Numbered from the stretch's first letter, positions 26,747 through 40,277 are shown. The stretch is 64,000 nt of DNA from Fratercula arctica (GCA_947846985.1 CANTUZ010000001.1:188589455-188653454), one strand, 5' to 3'. Numbers and translations: made by a program. Notes: generated by a model not told the origin, from the sequence alone.

Positions 26747-26938
26747 TTTCAATGGAAGAGAATGAGAAAGTGCATGTGTGTGTATGGGTATGGGAGAAGA
26801 GATAAAGCAAGCAACACACTGTCATGGTTTTATTGCTTAAATATCACCTAATTCTTCCAGGGCTGTTCTCTGCTCTGGAAAGTGCTAGCAACCACTCAGT
26901 GTAATGTCAAATTTCCACTTCAGATCCTACAGGTAACC

Positions 26939-26963
26939 CCAGTTACCCCTTTTGGGTAACTGG
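26939..26963. repeat. Perfect inverted repeat, 10-bp arms
   Basis: Arms 'ccagttaccc' (26939-26948) and 'gggtaactgg' (26954-26963) are exact reverse complements with a 5-nt loop. An overlapping 'ggtaacc' motif stands just upstream. It is a possible stem-loop or dimeric protein-binding site; function unknown. Confidence 0.7.
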
Positions 26964-27754
26964 TATTAAAAGAACTCTGTGGAAAGCAAACCAGAATAAG
27001 TCTGTGCAGGGTATTTTGGCATGCTGAGCAGCTGCTACTTAAAATACAGATCAGAACTTGTTCTTTTGGGAGACTACCCATGATGGTTTTCCAGAAGCAC
27101 AAGCAATATGTTTACTAATCTCTCCTGGCTAGCAGCAGTATGTTTAGCTTCCATAAGCCTGGAGGCCAGTAGTCCTCTGAGAATCTACAGTTGCAGCAGT
27201 TCAAGCATAATAATTTTGACTTCGAATGACACAGTAATTCCTCAGCTTTTATATGGTTCCAGCTGCACACTTCAGCTCTACAAGGAATACAAAAGAAGTG
27301 ACATCATGACTACCTACATAATATTTTTAGCTTGTGCTGGAATCTAATACTGTTAAGAGACTAAAAAAAGAAACCAAGTTCTAAATCCTTCAAAATATCA
27401 GGCATGCGGCAATCACGTCTGCAGTGTCCCATTAACTTATGCTGGATTTCAATGAAATTTCAGAGAGCATTTGTGTACCTCACAGTCTTTTTTAACATCT
27501 ACTGACTATAAAGAGTACAAGCACCAGAAAAAAAATGATTAAAATGCATTGAAGACAGGATTTTTCAGCTTCTGTTGCCTTTTTTCTGGCAGTTTTTTGA
27601 CCAGTATCATTTGACTTGATTTTGTTTATTTAGAATGTTACATTTCTGGGGACAAAAATACACATAAAATGCATCAACATGTATAATATATTCGTAAATG
27701 CACACACGCACTTTCACCCACACACTAACGTACCACCTAGATTTCTGAATTTGG

Positions 27755-28527
27755 ACTGGGCAGCCTCTTTGAGGAGGGGCCGGGGCTGCCACATACTGGA
27801 TACACGGACAATTCCAGCCAGCTCCAACAGACCCACTGCAGGGCACAACTGAGCCCCTCAGCCAAGATGGTGGCAACTCTGGAAAAACATATTGGAGAAA
27901 GGGGATAAGGTGCTGGACAGACAGAAAAGGGAGAGAAAAAAGTGTGAAACAGCAGTGGGAATGCCAAGGTCAGAAGAGGAAGAGGAGTGGAGCAGGTACT
28001 GCTGAAGAACTACAGCTCCTGGAGGACCCATGCTGGAGCAGAGGAAAAGGGTGAGGAGGAGGAATGGCAGAAGGAAACCAATGTGTAATGGCCATAATAC
28101 CCCCAGCCCCACCAATCCTTGTGCTAGCTGTTGCCTCACTGAAGAGACTGAGCATAACCTGCAGCAGCAATCATGGGGAAGGAGAGGAGTTTGGGGTGAA
28201 GTTGAGCCAGGGAATGGGGGGAGGAAAGATGTTTTCCTTAAGTGTGTTTTCCCCGGATGTTTTTATCTTGGGTATTTTGTTTGGTTTTGTTTCCCAATAC
28301 CTGAATCAGTAGCTAAATGCATATGCCTTAATTGGCAGTGGATTAATTTTCCTCAATCTGAGCCTGTTTCTCCTGTGACAGTAATTGATAAGGGATGTCT
28401 TTTTCTTGACCCATGAGCCTTCTTGCTCCTGTTTTTCCTATTTTCTCCCTCTGTCCTCCTGAGGTGACAGCAAGTGAGTGAGCAGCTGGATGGGATTTTG
28501 GCTGCTAACTGGGGCCAACCCACAACA
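27755..28527 (+). mobile_element. Endogenous retrovirus LTR, near-complete
   Basis: This is the longest copy of the LTR family also seen at 15.1-15.7 and 16.7-17.1 kb. In order: U3 with 'ccagccagctccaacagac' and 'agccaagatggtggcaactc'; a worn TATA-like 'aacatattggaga' near 27890; a purine-rich middle with 'atgctggagcagaggaaaag'; 'gattaattttcctcaatctg'; the 'gacccatgagccttcttgct' block; a U5 ending 'ggggccaacccacaaca' at about 28527. The AATAAA of the sister copies is not preserved here. The right end could equally be 28530 because of an ACA repeat. The 5' edge is approximate and no target duplication was found. There is no internal viral sequence. Confidence 0.78.
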
Positions 28528-28530
28528 ACA

Positions 28531-31500
28531 TTTTGTGTTAATACTCATACACATATATTTTTAAATTTTGGCTAGAAGTTTCATGGAGTTTCTTGGAGTA
28601 CTTCAGAGTACTATCCTAAAAGAGCAATCCCCACAAATAAATTATCAAAACTGTGTATGACTGATTTTGTAATGCTTCAAATGGAGGAGTTAGCATGCAC
28701 TCACCAGACAGATTTCCAAATGGATTTAATTCTAGCCAGTCCCCTCCAGTCACCCCCCACTCCTTAGCCCTCACATTCCTTTTCTCAGTGCAGTCCCCAG
28801 CAGTAATTCCTGACCAAAGTGCTAGCTACAAAATTTGGGTTGTTTTTTCTTTTGTCTTTCCTAACCTCCTACATGCCTCATGCTTGACTTTTATCCTAAG
28901 CTTATTTTTTTTTCTTGTCAGTCTACCTACATTATCTTTTTCACCTTACATGCATCTATTTTTTCAGTTCCTTCTCTCCAGACAGATATAGTGCAGCAGA
29001 GAGAGGTATTGTGACGGCTGATCATCTGGAGTGTTCATTAATATTTCTTGGATCTATCAGTTTCTTTTTTGTTTCATTGTGAAATAATAATGGCAGGTTT
29101 TTTTCTGGGTCTGGTCAGGGTACGCTTATTGGCTAAGAAACTCCTGATGCTTTTCTCTCACTGAGAAGTTGTGGTTTGGTATGTAGTTATTCTCATTTTA
29201 CCTATGGACATTTCAAGTTGGATTTTTACACAGATCCATTTTTTCTCCATGTCTTATACGTAGTCCAGGACTGTTGGAAAAGACAGTGAGATAAAGTGAA
29301 ATATGATGGTAACAACCACCTGGTGTCTAGCTGTGCAGTCAAATGTCCTAGTAAAGAATGGGGCATCTATTAAAATTTGGATTTAACTTGAAAAGTATTT
29401 GTCTGAAGGTATTGAACTGTGAAATATGTCTTACTGAGGTCTTACTGTGATGTCCTTGTGAACATAGTATGTCATTTGAGTTTCAATCTAGAGTTCCAAG
29501 CAGTTCGTTAATGCTGGTCATTAACTGAAAGTAAAATCAATGAAGACTGAGTTTTAGCACCAGGAGACTGTGGGAGTTTACTTTGGGTGGGGATCTTGTT
29601 TTTTGTGAACTCCACTCTCAAGTCAGGGCTGAACTCATGAAGATAGATATATCAGAGTGAATAATTTTGGAAACAAACGCTGTTAGATAATACAGCAGCT
29701 TACATATTGAATGACTCATCTGCATAAAAGAAATTTCACCTTATAGTTGTTACTGGCATTTACTCTTGCATTGTCAGGTGCTGTTCAAGGTATAAGATTT
29801 GACATTCTGAGTGACCTGGGCTTTATCTATCAAGACTGTCACATTTCCGGTGAGAACTGCCATTAACTCAATTCAAAGGAGAAATAAAGTGTTTAAACAG
29901 AAATTTGCTAGATTCTGGAAGCAGTTCTGCACTATGTACAGTCTGGTTTAATTAAACTTTGTAAAAGATGACAAAATTAATTTATAAAGGTGTTAAGGAT
30001 GACAGAAGTGACTAAGAGTTGAACTGCTAAGCAAGATTATGCTTTTCAAGTCAATATATGTAACTGGTTATACTGTTACACATGTGGGATAAGCTGCTGA
30101 ATTGTATTGCATTATGTATGTTATCATGTATGATATTATGTATGGTTCTGACAGAAAAAGATCTGCAATTTTTCTTTTAATTATTTATACACCTGAATAC
30201 ATCAGAATGAACAAATAATGATATGTTATCACTGTTCTTTTATTAGCATGCAGCTTTCAGTAGTTCCAGGAGCTTCATCGGTCACCATTTGCTTTCACTT
30301 CCGTGGCCTTCTTCAGCAGTAATGGCATGGCTGATTGAATACCTATTTTAAAATTTTAAAAATGCTGTTTTGCTCTGGGAGATAACAACTGACTCTTCAT
30401 TTGAAAGGAGAAGCTGACTGTATAATCTCCAGGCTTGACAATGAGTCTAATTTCATAGATGTATATTTATTAGTTACATATTTTTTTGTCAAGTTCTGCT
30501 CAGTATTTAACTGAATTTAACCTGCATGAAAAATACTGGGCTGTGAGCCCAGGATTGCAAAACCTCATATACATACCAGCGCCATCAGCAGTCCAAGTAC
30601 CCTTGTCCTGCATTTTAGTGCTGATTTGCAAAGTTAACTTTTAAGATTAATTATTAAAGTGCTTCATGCAAAGATGTACACAAAAGAAAGCATGCACAGT
30701 GTACAACAGATTTTATTGATCCTACAAAGACCAAAACTGTGCTATGTACTTGTGTGCCATCTGCTGCACCTCATCTATCTACTAACTTTAAACATATGTA
30801 CAAACCACAGCTTTACAGAACACTCTGGAACATGGTAATTTAATGGAGTGCTTGGATTTTCTGCTGGTACTACAGGAAAGGTGACAGTAAAGGTGCAAAT
30901 TACAGTGCATGAAACTGTCTAGTGAACAGAGCAGACAACACAAGATTTTTGTAGAGGCTATGCAATCTCAAATTTACTGGCCACTGAATTAGAGCTATGA
31001 CCATGCCAATATTATTGCCCTGAGCATCTGTATTCACCGATACTGTCAATATATCACAGAGAAACTGCAGCATTTTCAACCACAAAATAAAGCATTTGAA
31101 GTGTTGACTTATTTGGTTAGGGTGAAGAATGGGAAGAATGGGGAAAGTGAGAGCACAAAAGCAGCAATCATCTATCAGTACCTGGCATCACCATACCTCC
31201 GTGACTAGCTATAAGGTTTGAACAGAATGAATCTAAATAGAAGGTGTAGGTGAGAATGTGAATAAGAAACATTTTCTTCCTTTCCTCTGTAAGTGTGGCA
31301 TGGAAAGATGGTATGATTTACCAAAAAACCTTACGGCAAAGCTAAGAGAAAAGTCTATAGTTTGGGTCAAGCATTTTAATGAGACAACTAGATTTTCACT
31401 CTGACCCTAGAGAGAAAACTCTCTATATTACTTTGCTAATACCCTAAATGTTGCAATCTCCCTGAACATTACTTTTTGGAAGACACTCTAAGAAATATAT

Positions 31501-34500
31501 TTTTAAAAAATACACATTTTCTGAGGTTGATAGACACTTACATATTCCATTAAATATGCATACAGCTAGAAAAGCATTCCAAAATAAGGAATGGAAAACA
31601 TGGAGTACTGGACCTGTACAAACCAGAAGGAAACAAGAAATGAGTTCTTCTTCCTGATTATGAAAGTTAGCTTAGTTGCCATTTGTCACTGAAGAATGTC
31701 TACAAACTGCACCATGGCAATGAGATGAATGATCATTCTCCCAGTTACATTTAGTCATGAAGGAATGGGATTCTTCCCTGCTTTGTGGCTTGTGTAGTGT
31801 AGACATTTCAAACCCATTGAAGGCAAATGTACAGTCTGGTAGTATTCCAGTAAGATAGGTAAATTGCTTCACACAGGTGGGAAGGACAACTAATGCTGAA
31901 AGGGACAGTAATAAATCTCAGATCCAGAGCATCACTGGGCCAAGGGGAAAGCACAGCTCAACACGCAGAAGAGACTTTCCTAGGTCCTGAGCACATCTGT
32001 ACAGAGAAGCTCCTTTAATGTAAAGTAGGACAACTGACAAGCTGGCCTCTCCTGTGCCAGCTGCCTCTGGATGTAAGCAAATGTCAGGGGAACTGGAGAT
32101 TATTTGGGTGCAAGGAAACTGAAATCGCATGTTCTACTCCAGCTTCTGTAGGACTGGTGTTTAAGAAAGCCTGCTACAACAATCCAAACTTATCCAAAGA
32201 TACCTTTGTGTAGGAACTGCTTTGCACTATTGAAACAGAGTGAGGACACAGAGCAAGGATCAAGACCAGGGTCCACACCTTCAGCAGAGAAAAAGAAGTG
32301 GCCAGTTATTTCTCTTAATCTATATTTAATGTAAAGGTAAATACATTTTGTCTAGTATTGCTTGGCATAGTGTAATGCTCGTAATGTAGGTGGCATTTAC
32401 ATGTTTTTTAGCATGATCTTTTGGGCAAACAAAATCTGTGATTGTATGCCGTGTTTGTTTGCTCATTTTTCTGCTGATATATTATTCACTTTCCTAAAAG
32501 GTTTTGAACCAATAGCCAATTTCAACCAAAGAGACAGAGATCTAGGACATATTGGCTTTCTACAAGTGCGGTGAAAACCAAACACGGGCTAGGAGACAGA
32601 GACGGGAGAACTGAAAATCCCCGACAGAAAGGCTGCAATATGACTGACCCATTCAAGGCATCTTGACAAGTTCCCCCTCTCTTCAGCCAACCGTGCAAAA
32701 GCTCACTGGCCAGTCTGCAGGCACGTGTGCCGGCACCACCTCTTACCTGGCTGCAAGGCCAGGCGAGCTCAGGGAAGAGAACTGCTACTGGAGTAGTTAG
32801 GGAATATGGACAAGAGGGAACAAGAAATACTGAAGAAGTGATGTGAAGTTACTGAGGATGCACATGGCAGAACTTTTGTGGTGGCATAGGGTGCAGGAGA
32901 GAAATCCATAGGAAAACAGGCTTCATTAGTCCCATGTTTACGGAACAAGGTGTTCTCTAGTTGACCAAACATCTCTCTAATCAATAAGCATTTCATTCTG
33001 TTGCAAACTGAACACAGTAGAGAAGTCATCTGGCTAAAGCTATTTAGAAGATGATTTCTAGAGGTGAAGGTTGTCTGTGTGTGTTTAAGCATTATTTATT
33101 TCTTATTTTCTCTGCTGGTAATTTTTTTTCCTAAATTATATTTAGGAAAAATATTTAAAACCCAAACCACGGTCCTTATGATATCTCAGATGTACCATAA
33201 ACTAATATTGGAAGCTGTAAACAAGGTATTTTTAACATCTGTGTATTTTATACATTTTCAATATCAACGGGAAAAACAACTTGCAGGTAGACAGAAATCT
33301 AAAAGGTCACAAGCGATCTTTACAAACTGGCAAGATATGCTTCTGGAAAGAAGACAACTTGCTTGAGCAAAACTAGTGGTAGCTCCTTATGTTACCCTTT
33401 CCACTGGTGTATTTTACTTTAATACTTCTGATTCTGATAAATGCTCAGGCCTACTCTATTTGAGAGAAAATAAGAATTCTCCTTTCAAATACTTACAAAA
33501 ATGAGCCTCCCTAGCCTGTAGCCCTTAGGAGTGGAGAACTGCTCTGATTCCAGGCAGAGCTTTATTATGGAAATCTCCCAAGTGAATGGAAAGCAGCCCA
33601 CACAGTGTATAATCACTGCTTGCGAGTTTCCTCTGTGGGTTATTAAGATTAAAATGATTAGGTTACTGACTGTGTGCTAGGAACAATTGTTCATTTAACT
33701 ATGCACAAATTGTTTTAAAGGTGTGAATAGGTCTTGTTGCTGAATCAAATGTTTTGCATAAAAATGTCATTAGAAAGACACCCTGTTGTGGTGTTATGGG
33801 ATAATAATTTCAGTAATAGAAATGTGAACTCTGTTATATACAACATAAAAGCTTGTTACCCTGTAGAGTCCACAGAAAGTAAGAGTGCCACAACTCCCTT
33901 GTATATTGTTGCACTTTTATTGATGGAGAAATACTGTAGCTAGAGGTAGGTACTAAATCATCTTGTTAACTCTGCCCCATTATCTTGTATGCTTCATGTT
34001 GGAACTGAAAATATCTTGAAATAGAAATTTAAACAGTAGCATTAAAAAACTTCAAACTCAACGTGTTTCTTCATGGATGAACTAACTGTTCATATGTATT
34101 TTATATTTAATAGTCTGCAAAAATATACTAAAAAGCCAAAAGTGGGGTGTAGGACATTTATAGTTCCTGTACTTGGAATCAAAGTTCTTAGAACAACTGA
34201 AAAAAAGTTCTGTTAAATGCACGGTATTTTATGATCTAATATTTTGCAAGCTGTATTGATCAAAACTATTCTGGCAGCAGAAATGGAACAACAGAGTAAT
34301 AGCCAAACTCCTTCATGCAACCAAATAATAGCATGGAGCAGTAAATGGAAAGTAAGACAAAGAGGACCAGAGAGATCACATAAAATGTCGTATTGCAGAA
34401 TATTAAATCCACTGCAGATAACCAGTGGCATATGAACAAAATTAAAATAGACAGTCTGAAGCTGCAAGCTGGGAAACATAAATTTGTATCTCACTAATGT

Positions 34501-37500
34501 TTCCCTAATGGATAGCTCCAATGCATGATGGGGATTTATTTTTAAATAATGTTATTTCACTGCTAACTGACCTTCCTGTCCAGTCCAATTTACATAAGGA
34601 ATTGAGATGCTTAGAAGGTATGATTTTTGGAGGAAAGACAATTTTTGCAAAGTCACTCTGAAAGCCAGAATCAGAGCAAGACTTGTTTTCTTTTGACTTA
34701 GAAAAGTATTATGATAAACAAAATTCTTAAAATAGAAGCAGAGAAAACCAATTCTATTTCAATGCAATTCTTAGACCATACTACACCCCCAAGCCTGGAG
34801 TGACCTGCATTTCGTCTCAGTCTTGTGCTCCTGTGAAGCATTAGAGGCTTTAACAGGGCTTTGGGCAAATGCAGGCATCCGCCCACACAGAGCTCATTTC
34901 AAGTCAGGGGCCTAACACTAAATTAACTACATTGGACCATAAATAATGCATCTGTCAATTGCACAAAATAGAACTAAAGAACAGACAGTTCCTCAGAGTA
35001 AATGATGTGGGGTAATATGCTAGTAATGCCAAGGCTTTGGCCAGTGGTAAGGGTAGATCATGATCTTGCTCAGGTGTAGGTAATAATTACATTGCAAGTA
35101 ATTATTAATGTAATTATTACTTCCTGATTGCTTTACAGTAGCTCTTGCTTCCCACAGATGTAGTGCAGGATCCTCTTGTGTAAAAAAACCCCTGTTTATA
35201 GGACTATGGCATGTCATCACATTGTGCGACTGAACAAAATGTTAATTCTTCTTCATTCTGGTTATCATGGTTAGTGCTTGATAACATGAAAACCTGTTCA
35301 TATATCTGACATTTTAACAGATATTAAGTCAGTCTGTACAGTCATACTATGTTTACACTAGTAAATTAAACAGTGTCAGGCAACGTTCGTCATACTGGTA
35401 TTCAGTTGTCCACATTGCTGAATTATTAGTACGAACCTTTTTTTTTTCAGTTTTGGCTTGGGCAAACTACCTGTCCCCTAAGTAATACTTGGGTACAACC
35501 TGGGAATTATCACAGTCCAATAAATATTCCCAGTAGTCATTTTGGATATTGTCAGTGTGTTCTGCATAGAAAGACAGTTTAACAGTATGGGTGCCCTCCT
35601 TTCTAGGTTGGCTGGCTTCAGTGCTGGAGAAAGGTCAGAAGCATATTTAATTTATTAGCGTTGAAATTGCTTCACAGCCTGGTAGTATATCACAGCTGTA
35701 ACTTAGCAATTGGTAGCTCTGGGGCTGGGGAAAGAAACAGCTTCCAAGAAAGCTTTTGAGCTGTAAATGACCATGTGAGCAGATGGTATTCTTTTAGGCT
35801 AGATTTAAACCAAAATATGCAGAAATGGCTTAATTTTGATTTTCACTTTGTTTTGCAATAGTCTAGAAGATCTCCTCACAGTTTGTAAGAGCTGAGAAGT
35901 ATGTAGGCAGCTGCTATATGTCTCCTTGTTGCTGTTAGTTAACCTATTGGGAGATAGCTTTCAGCTCCTGGACTTCATCTTAGAGCTCTGGACGTGGATT
36001 CACACAGCATGAAGTACAGGCTTAGTCAGGCTCTACTCAGCTTCTACCATGGCAATTTACTTGTCCTCCACTATGAGCTGATTACATCAGAATTACGGTT
36101 CTATGGACACAAGGCACAGATGGTGACTGCATGGACATGCTATACAGATATTTCAGAATTTTGGTTTGTGTTAAACCCTAGGTGCATGAATATGAAGTTG
36201 TAAAAAATATATATATATATCTGAAATAGGATGACAGCAGTCCCAAAGGATGGGGAGAATGAGATTTCCCACCTTGAGAAGAGCGTGACGGTGGCCCCCA
36301 GTGGGGCTTCAGACAAGGGAAGGCTCCAACATCCTTGCGAGTCCTCTGGTTCTCTCCTGCCACATCCCTGCCAGAAAATGTGTTCTGGGAGAGGGCTCAG
36401 AGCTTCCTTCTGACGTGGACTCTGGCTGGAGGCCTGAGGGAGAGCCATACTGTGAGACCATAGCAAGGCTGGGGAAAGTATGACCCAAGCCTTCCCTGGT
36501 AAATCCACATTTGAGCTGTCTCCCTAGTCTCCTAATCACATGTACACCTTCTGATTTTGACATTCTTTTTCTTGGCCATTATGGAGTCCAACTATTTTAG
36601 GACATGGCCAGCAAAAATCTCAATAGAGAATATTCAATAGAGGAAAAAAGACAGAAGACATGACTTCGTGTCTGGGGGAATTTTTAGCCCAGATACATAT
36701 CCCTTTTCGTATGCTCCTGAATCTCATTATGAAATGGCTATTAAATAAGGCAATGTCGTCTTTCCCCATTAAACAAGAAAAAATGGGAAAATGTTTTCAC
36801 AAGAGTGACCTACTGATTACCAATCCAAAATGTAGGTTCCAAGTCCATTTTCTAGATTTATTATTTTCTGCCAAAATTGATTTGGACAAAAACCATAGTA
36901 ATCACCTAATATGTGGTTAGCAATTTTCCATCTCATTACACAACCCTTGTATCTTATTACCCATTCAAATGAATACCTGTTAAATGAACAGACCTGTACA
37001 ATGCAAACAATTTTTCGATCCATCAAGCCAAAACAAATAGAGGACTCCAATAAAGTCTTTACAACAGTATACCACACTATAGAATACAATAAAAATGGGA
37101 TTTATCAGTGTAATACATCAGTTAAATGAATATAAAACTTTGTAACAGAATCAAAATTACTGTATGGGATGTCACATGGTTGTACTATAACCCTAATCTT
37201 TCAAAATGCTAAGGAGCTCTGAGGAGGCATTCTGCATCATTCAGATAAGATCTTTGAATATTTGTCAGTGTAGTGCTCATAAAAATGACACTATTAACAT
37301 GGGCTGCAACTAAACTTGATATCAAAAGCACAATGATCTATCCTAGTGACTTCTGTCACCACATCTGTCCTGATTTCCACCACTGTGAATCTGCAGGCTT
37401 GAATCTCTCTGAGATAACCTCAGCAAGCTGCAGTGAACATGAAGATTGCAGTGGATTCTGCATCTGTTCATACTGTTCTGTATCTGATTCTGTATCTGTT

Positions 37501-40172
37501 CATACAAACTGTGATTTAGACACACATTCTCAGAGGTGGAAGGAAACAAGTTCACTCCTGGTTCTCTTCATGACAAAATCCAGATCCAAAGCTGGACACT
37601 TTAGGAAATTTTTTATGTATGTGACTTCAGTTAATTAGGAAACTTACTGACAAAATGAGAAGAAAGAGGACAAACACTGCCTGATCATCTCATAAACATC
37701 TTAAAGCAATTTGTTTTTAATGAGGATAAGGAGGGGAAGGAAGGGAATACGTATTTTTACCAGGAATCAGGTGAAAGGGAAGAAACATTAGAATGAAGTC
37801 GTAAGGCAAACCCTCAGAAAGCAGCATTTTAGAATTACTGAAACAAAGTGAGTTTGTTTACTTGTCAAAGTTAATATGTAAAGAGAGATTGTTTAAGTTA
37901 ACCTCACTTTTTTTCAGAAATGTGCTTGAATGCAGTTACTCAGTTCTGAATTATACTCAATGGCCTTGCATGTGCCTTCCACGTCTAGTCCTTTCTGTCT
38001 GTAGAAGTATCTAAAGGTATGCCTGCACAGATACATGACTGCAGTCACATAGCTCTCTCATAGCATTTACTGCTTTAGCTGCCAGAAATACTTCAGACTT
38101 GTTACTTCATTTCGGCAGCTGGGTGTAGCTGAGAGGCAGTTTGATAAGCTATCCCGTTGCACCACTACGCATCTGCTAGCAGCTATGTTCCAGTTCAGAT
38201 GCTCTAGCTCTTCGAAAGCACCTCTGCTTCAGGAAGAACAGGCTTACAATTATGAGACTGGGCTGCAACCTGTCATTTCTAACACTTACTCCTTGCTCCT
38301 ATCCAGTAGAGAAGGACTTTATATAAACACCTTTATCAACCAAGATGTGGTAATAACTTGTCTCAGCTGAATGGTAGCTGACACACTGGTTCTCTTCAGC
38401 TGGTACAGATGTCTCATCACTCAGAAAAGACTCAGAGCTTACATACAGTCTGTTTCCTGAGCCTATTGCCTTTTACCCACACTTCAGCTCTAAATTACAT
38501 GCAATTTTTGCATTGTGAGTGATGGAATGCTGAGCCTGAAACATAAGACCTGTGAGGAAGTAATAAGACTATGACCTAAAAATAGTTGGACTTCATGAAC
38601 AAATGTTGTTAGCAGCTAAATAGCTTTGCCAGAGTTTTCTTCTGGAAGAAGAATCATATGAATTTCATTCCATATCACTGATATTGCATATGAAGTGTGT
38701 AGATACTCTGGTAGTCACAAAGGAATGCTGTATCTGTTCAAATACCCATTTTCAACATCTATTATTTCCTCATTTCTTGCCAGATCCTTCTAGGATGTGT
38801 GTGAGTTCTGACAGCAGCAATACTGACACTTGTCTGTCTCAGTAAAAACTGCTACATTTAAGTTATGAAGAATGAAAGATACATAACATATCCTGCATAT
38901 GAAGAAACAAACTAGGGAGAAAGAATGATGTGCAAAGATCTCAGCAGAAGGTTGAGTTACACCCAAAACAGTTGCAGCTGTTAAGAAGATCACCACCTTG
39001 AACTGTTCTAGAGGATGATTTGTATTTGATACCCATAGAGTTTCTATCCTTATCTGAATTACTGGCAATATTATGTGTAGGACAGACTTTTGTATTATGA
39101 TGACATTGACATTGTGTGTGCGTTTGTGGTTGGCCTCTGATGGCCTCCTGCTCTGATAAAATCTGCTCTCTTCAGGGTGCTTACATATTCTCTAATGAAT
39201 GGATTTTTCCCATGAACGTCCAAAAGGTAATTTTAGTTTGAAACAGAGGCAGCACAGTTTTCTCTTATGCTATTTCTCATTGTAATCGCAGTGTATCAGA
39301 TATAAGCCCAAAAACTCTTACCATTTCCCAATGATCAGACAAACCAAGTGAGAACATAGTCAATACAGAGGTGGAAAATGCAGGTTCATATCTTGGTTGC
39401 AATGAGTTCTTAACTGAATAAACAGAGTAGCATCGGTCAAACCGAAAAGCCTAAGGACATTCACCTCATAATAGACAATTATTCATAATAATTAATTCCT
39501 TGTGTGATATGCGGGCATCTTAGATTCACGGTCCACTTCAAGTTCACAGCTAGGACATGATGTTGGCTCTCTGTCATGCAAAATGATTGTTCATCTTTTT
39601 GTTATTCCAACATGAAAAGAACACATGAAACTGAACTTTTTTTTTCTTTTCTGAATGAAATAAAATACATTAAAGCACAGAAGCCTTGTTTTCAGAGTTG
39701 AGCAAATTTTTACTGTTTTGTGATAAATCTCAAGAAGCAAGGAATCGTGATAGAAACACTGAGATGTTCCTAGCTACGTAATACAGTTACTAGGCGCTAA
39801 GCCATGCATGTATGCACACACATACTTTAAAATAAATTTAGTCAAGCAGAGCAAAATAAATTTTCTAAGACCAAAAGCTGAGCTAAGCTTTTTAATGCAA
39901 AAAGTCATCTTGATTAAGGAATCAGACCACCCACTGCTGGAAGAAAAATGCTTGTACCATATATTATGCATCTTTGGTATCCACAGGCTGATATGAAGAA
40001 TTGCAAGGTGGAACTCTACTGACTGGGTAATGAAAAAAAGATGCATTGAGACAATAAAAGAAAGCCAAAAAGATTTATTAATTCATGAATTTACATTCTC
40101 CACAACCAAAAATTAAATCTTCCTTTACAGAAATCTTCAGCATGTTCACATTAAGGGTTCAAATAATGAAGC
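28531..40172. other. Transposon-poor unique DNA
   Basis: About 11.6 kb with no recognisable gene, CR1 fragment or LTR. Notable items are a mini tandem array of 'attatgtatg' / 'atcatgtatg' units at about 30110-30144, a perfect inverted repeat at 35080-35120, a GC-rich patch at 36231-36480, and a 51-bp open segment with splice-like ends at 39176-39226 that is only a weak exon candidate. Confidence 0.5.
35080..35120. repeat. Perfect inverted repeat, 14-bp arms
   Basis: Arms 'gtaataattacatt' (35080-35093) and 'aatgtaattattac' (35107-35120) are exact reverse complements separated by 13 nt. The spacer repeats part of the arm ('gtaattatt'). The arms contain TAATTA homeodomain-like cores, but the motif is AT-rich and could arise by local template switching. 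Confidence 0.75.
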
Positions 40173-40277
40173 CACTTGCACACATGTTTAACTTTAACCC
40201 TATTTATTAAAGCAATATAAACATGTGCTTAACATTTACAAGTGTTTAAAAGCCTTACTGAATTCTGAATTAAGGCC
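40173..40277. repeat. Ancient palindromic interspersed repeat, degraded
   Basis: The left arm, 'cacttgcacacatgttta' onward, and the right arm, 'taaacatgtgcttaac' to 'tgaattaaggcc' (40218-40277), are imperfect inverted copies of one another. Both resemble a palindromic repeat I recall from reptile and bird genomes, with a 'catgtgcttaa' core and an outer 'gctttgctgga' block. A second, differently degraded copy occurs at 53480-53857. I cannot name the family securely (MITE-like or SINE-derived). Age appears far greater than the CR1 copies. Confidence 0.45.

Larger units (their letters stand above)
26681..27754. other. Unique non-coding DNA
   Basis: Holds a (TG)n microsatellite at 26717-26746 and a perfect 10-bp-arm hairpin at 26939-26963. 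No gene is recognisable. Confidence 0.55.

Noticed and set aside
26486..26851. 121-codon open frame, plus strand
   Set aside because: It runs through the decayed CR1 3' UTR and then the (TG)n microsatellite, which is translated as an alternating Cys-Val run. Not a gene.
37461..37507. Tandem-like 'ctgtatctg' / 'ctgttcatac' units
   Set aside because: Only two imperfect copies of a short unit; ordinary slippage.
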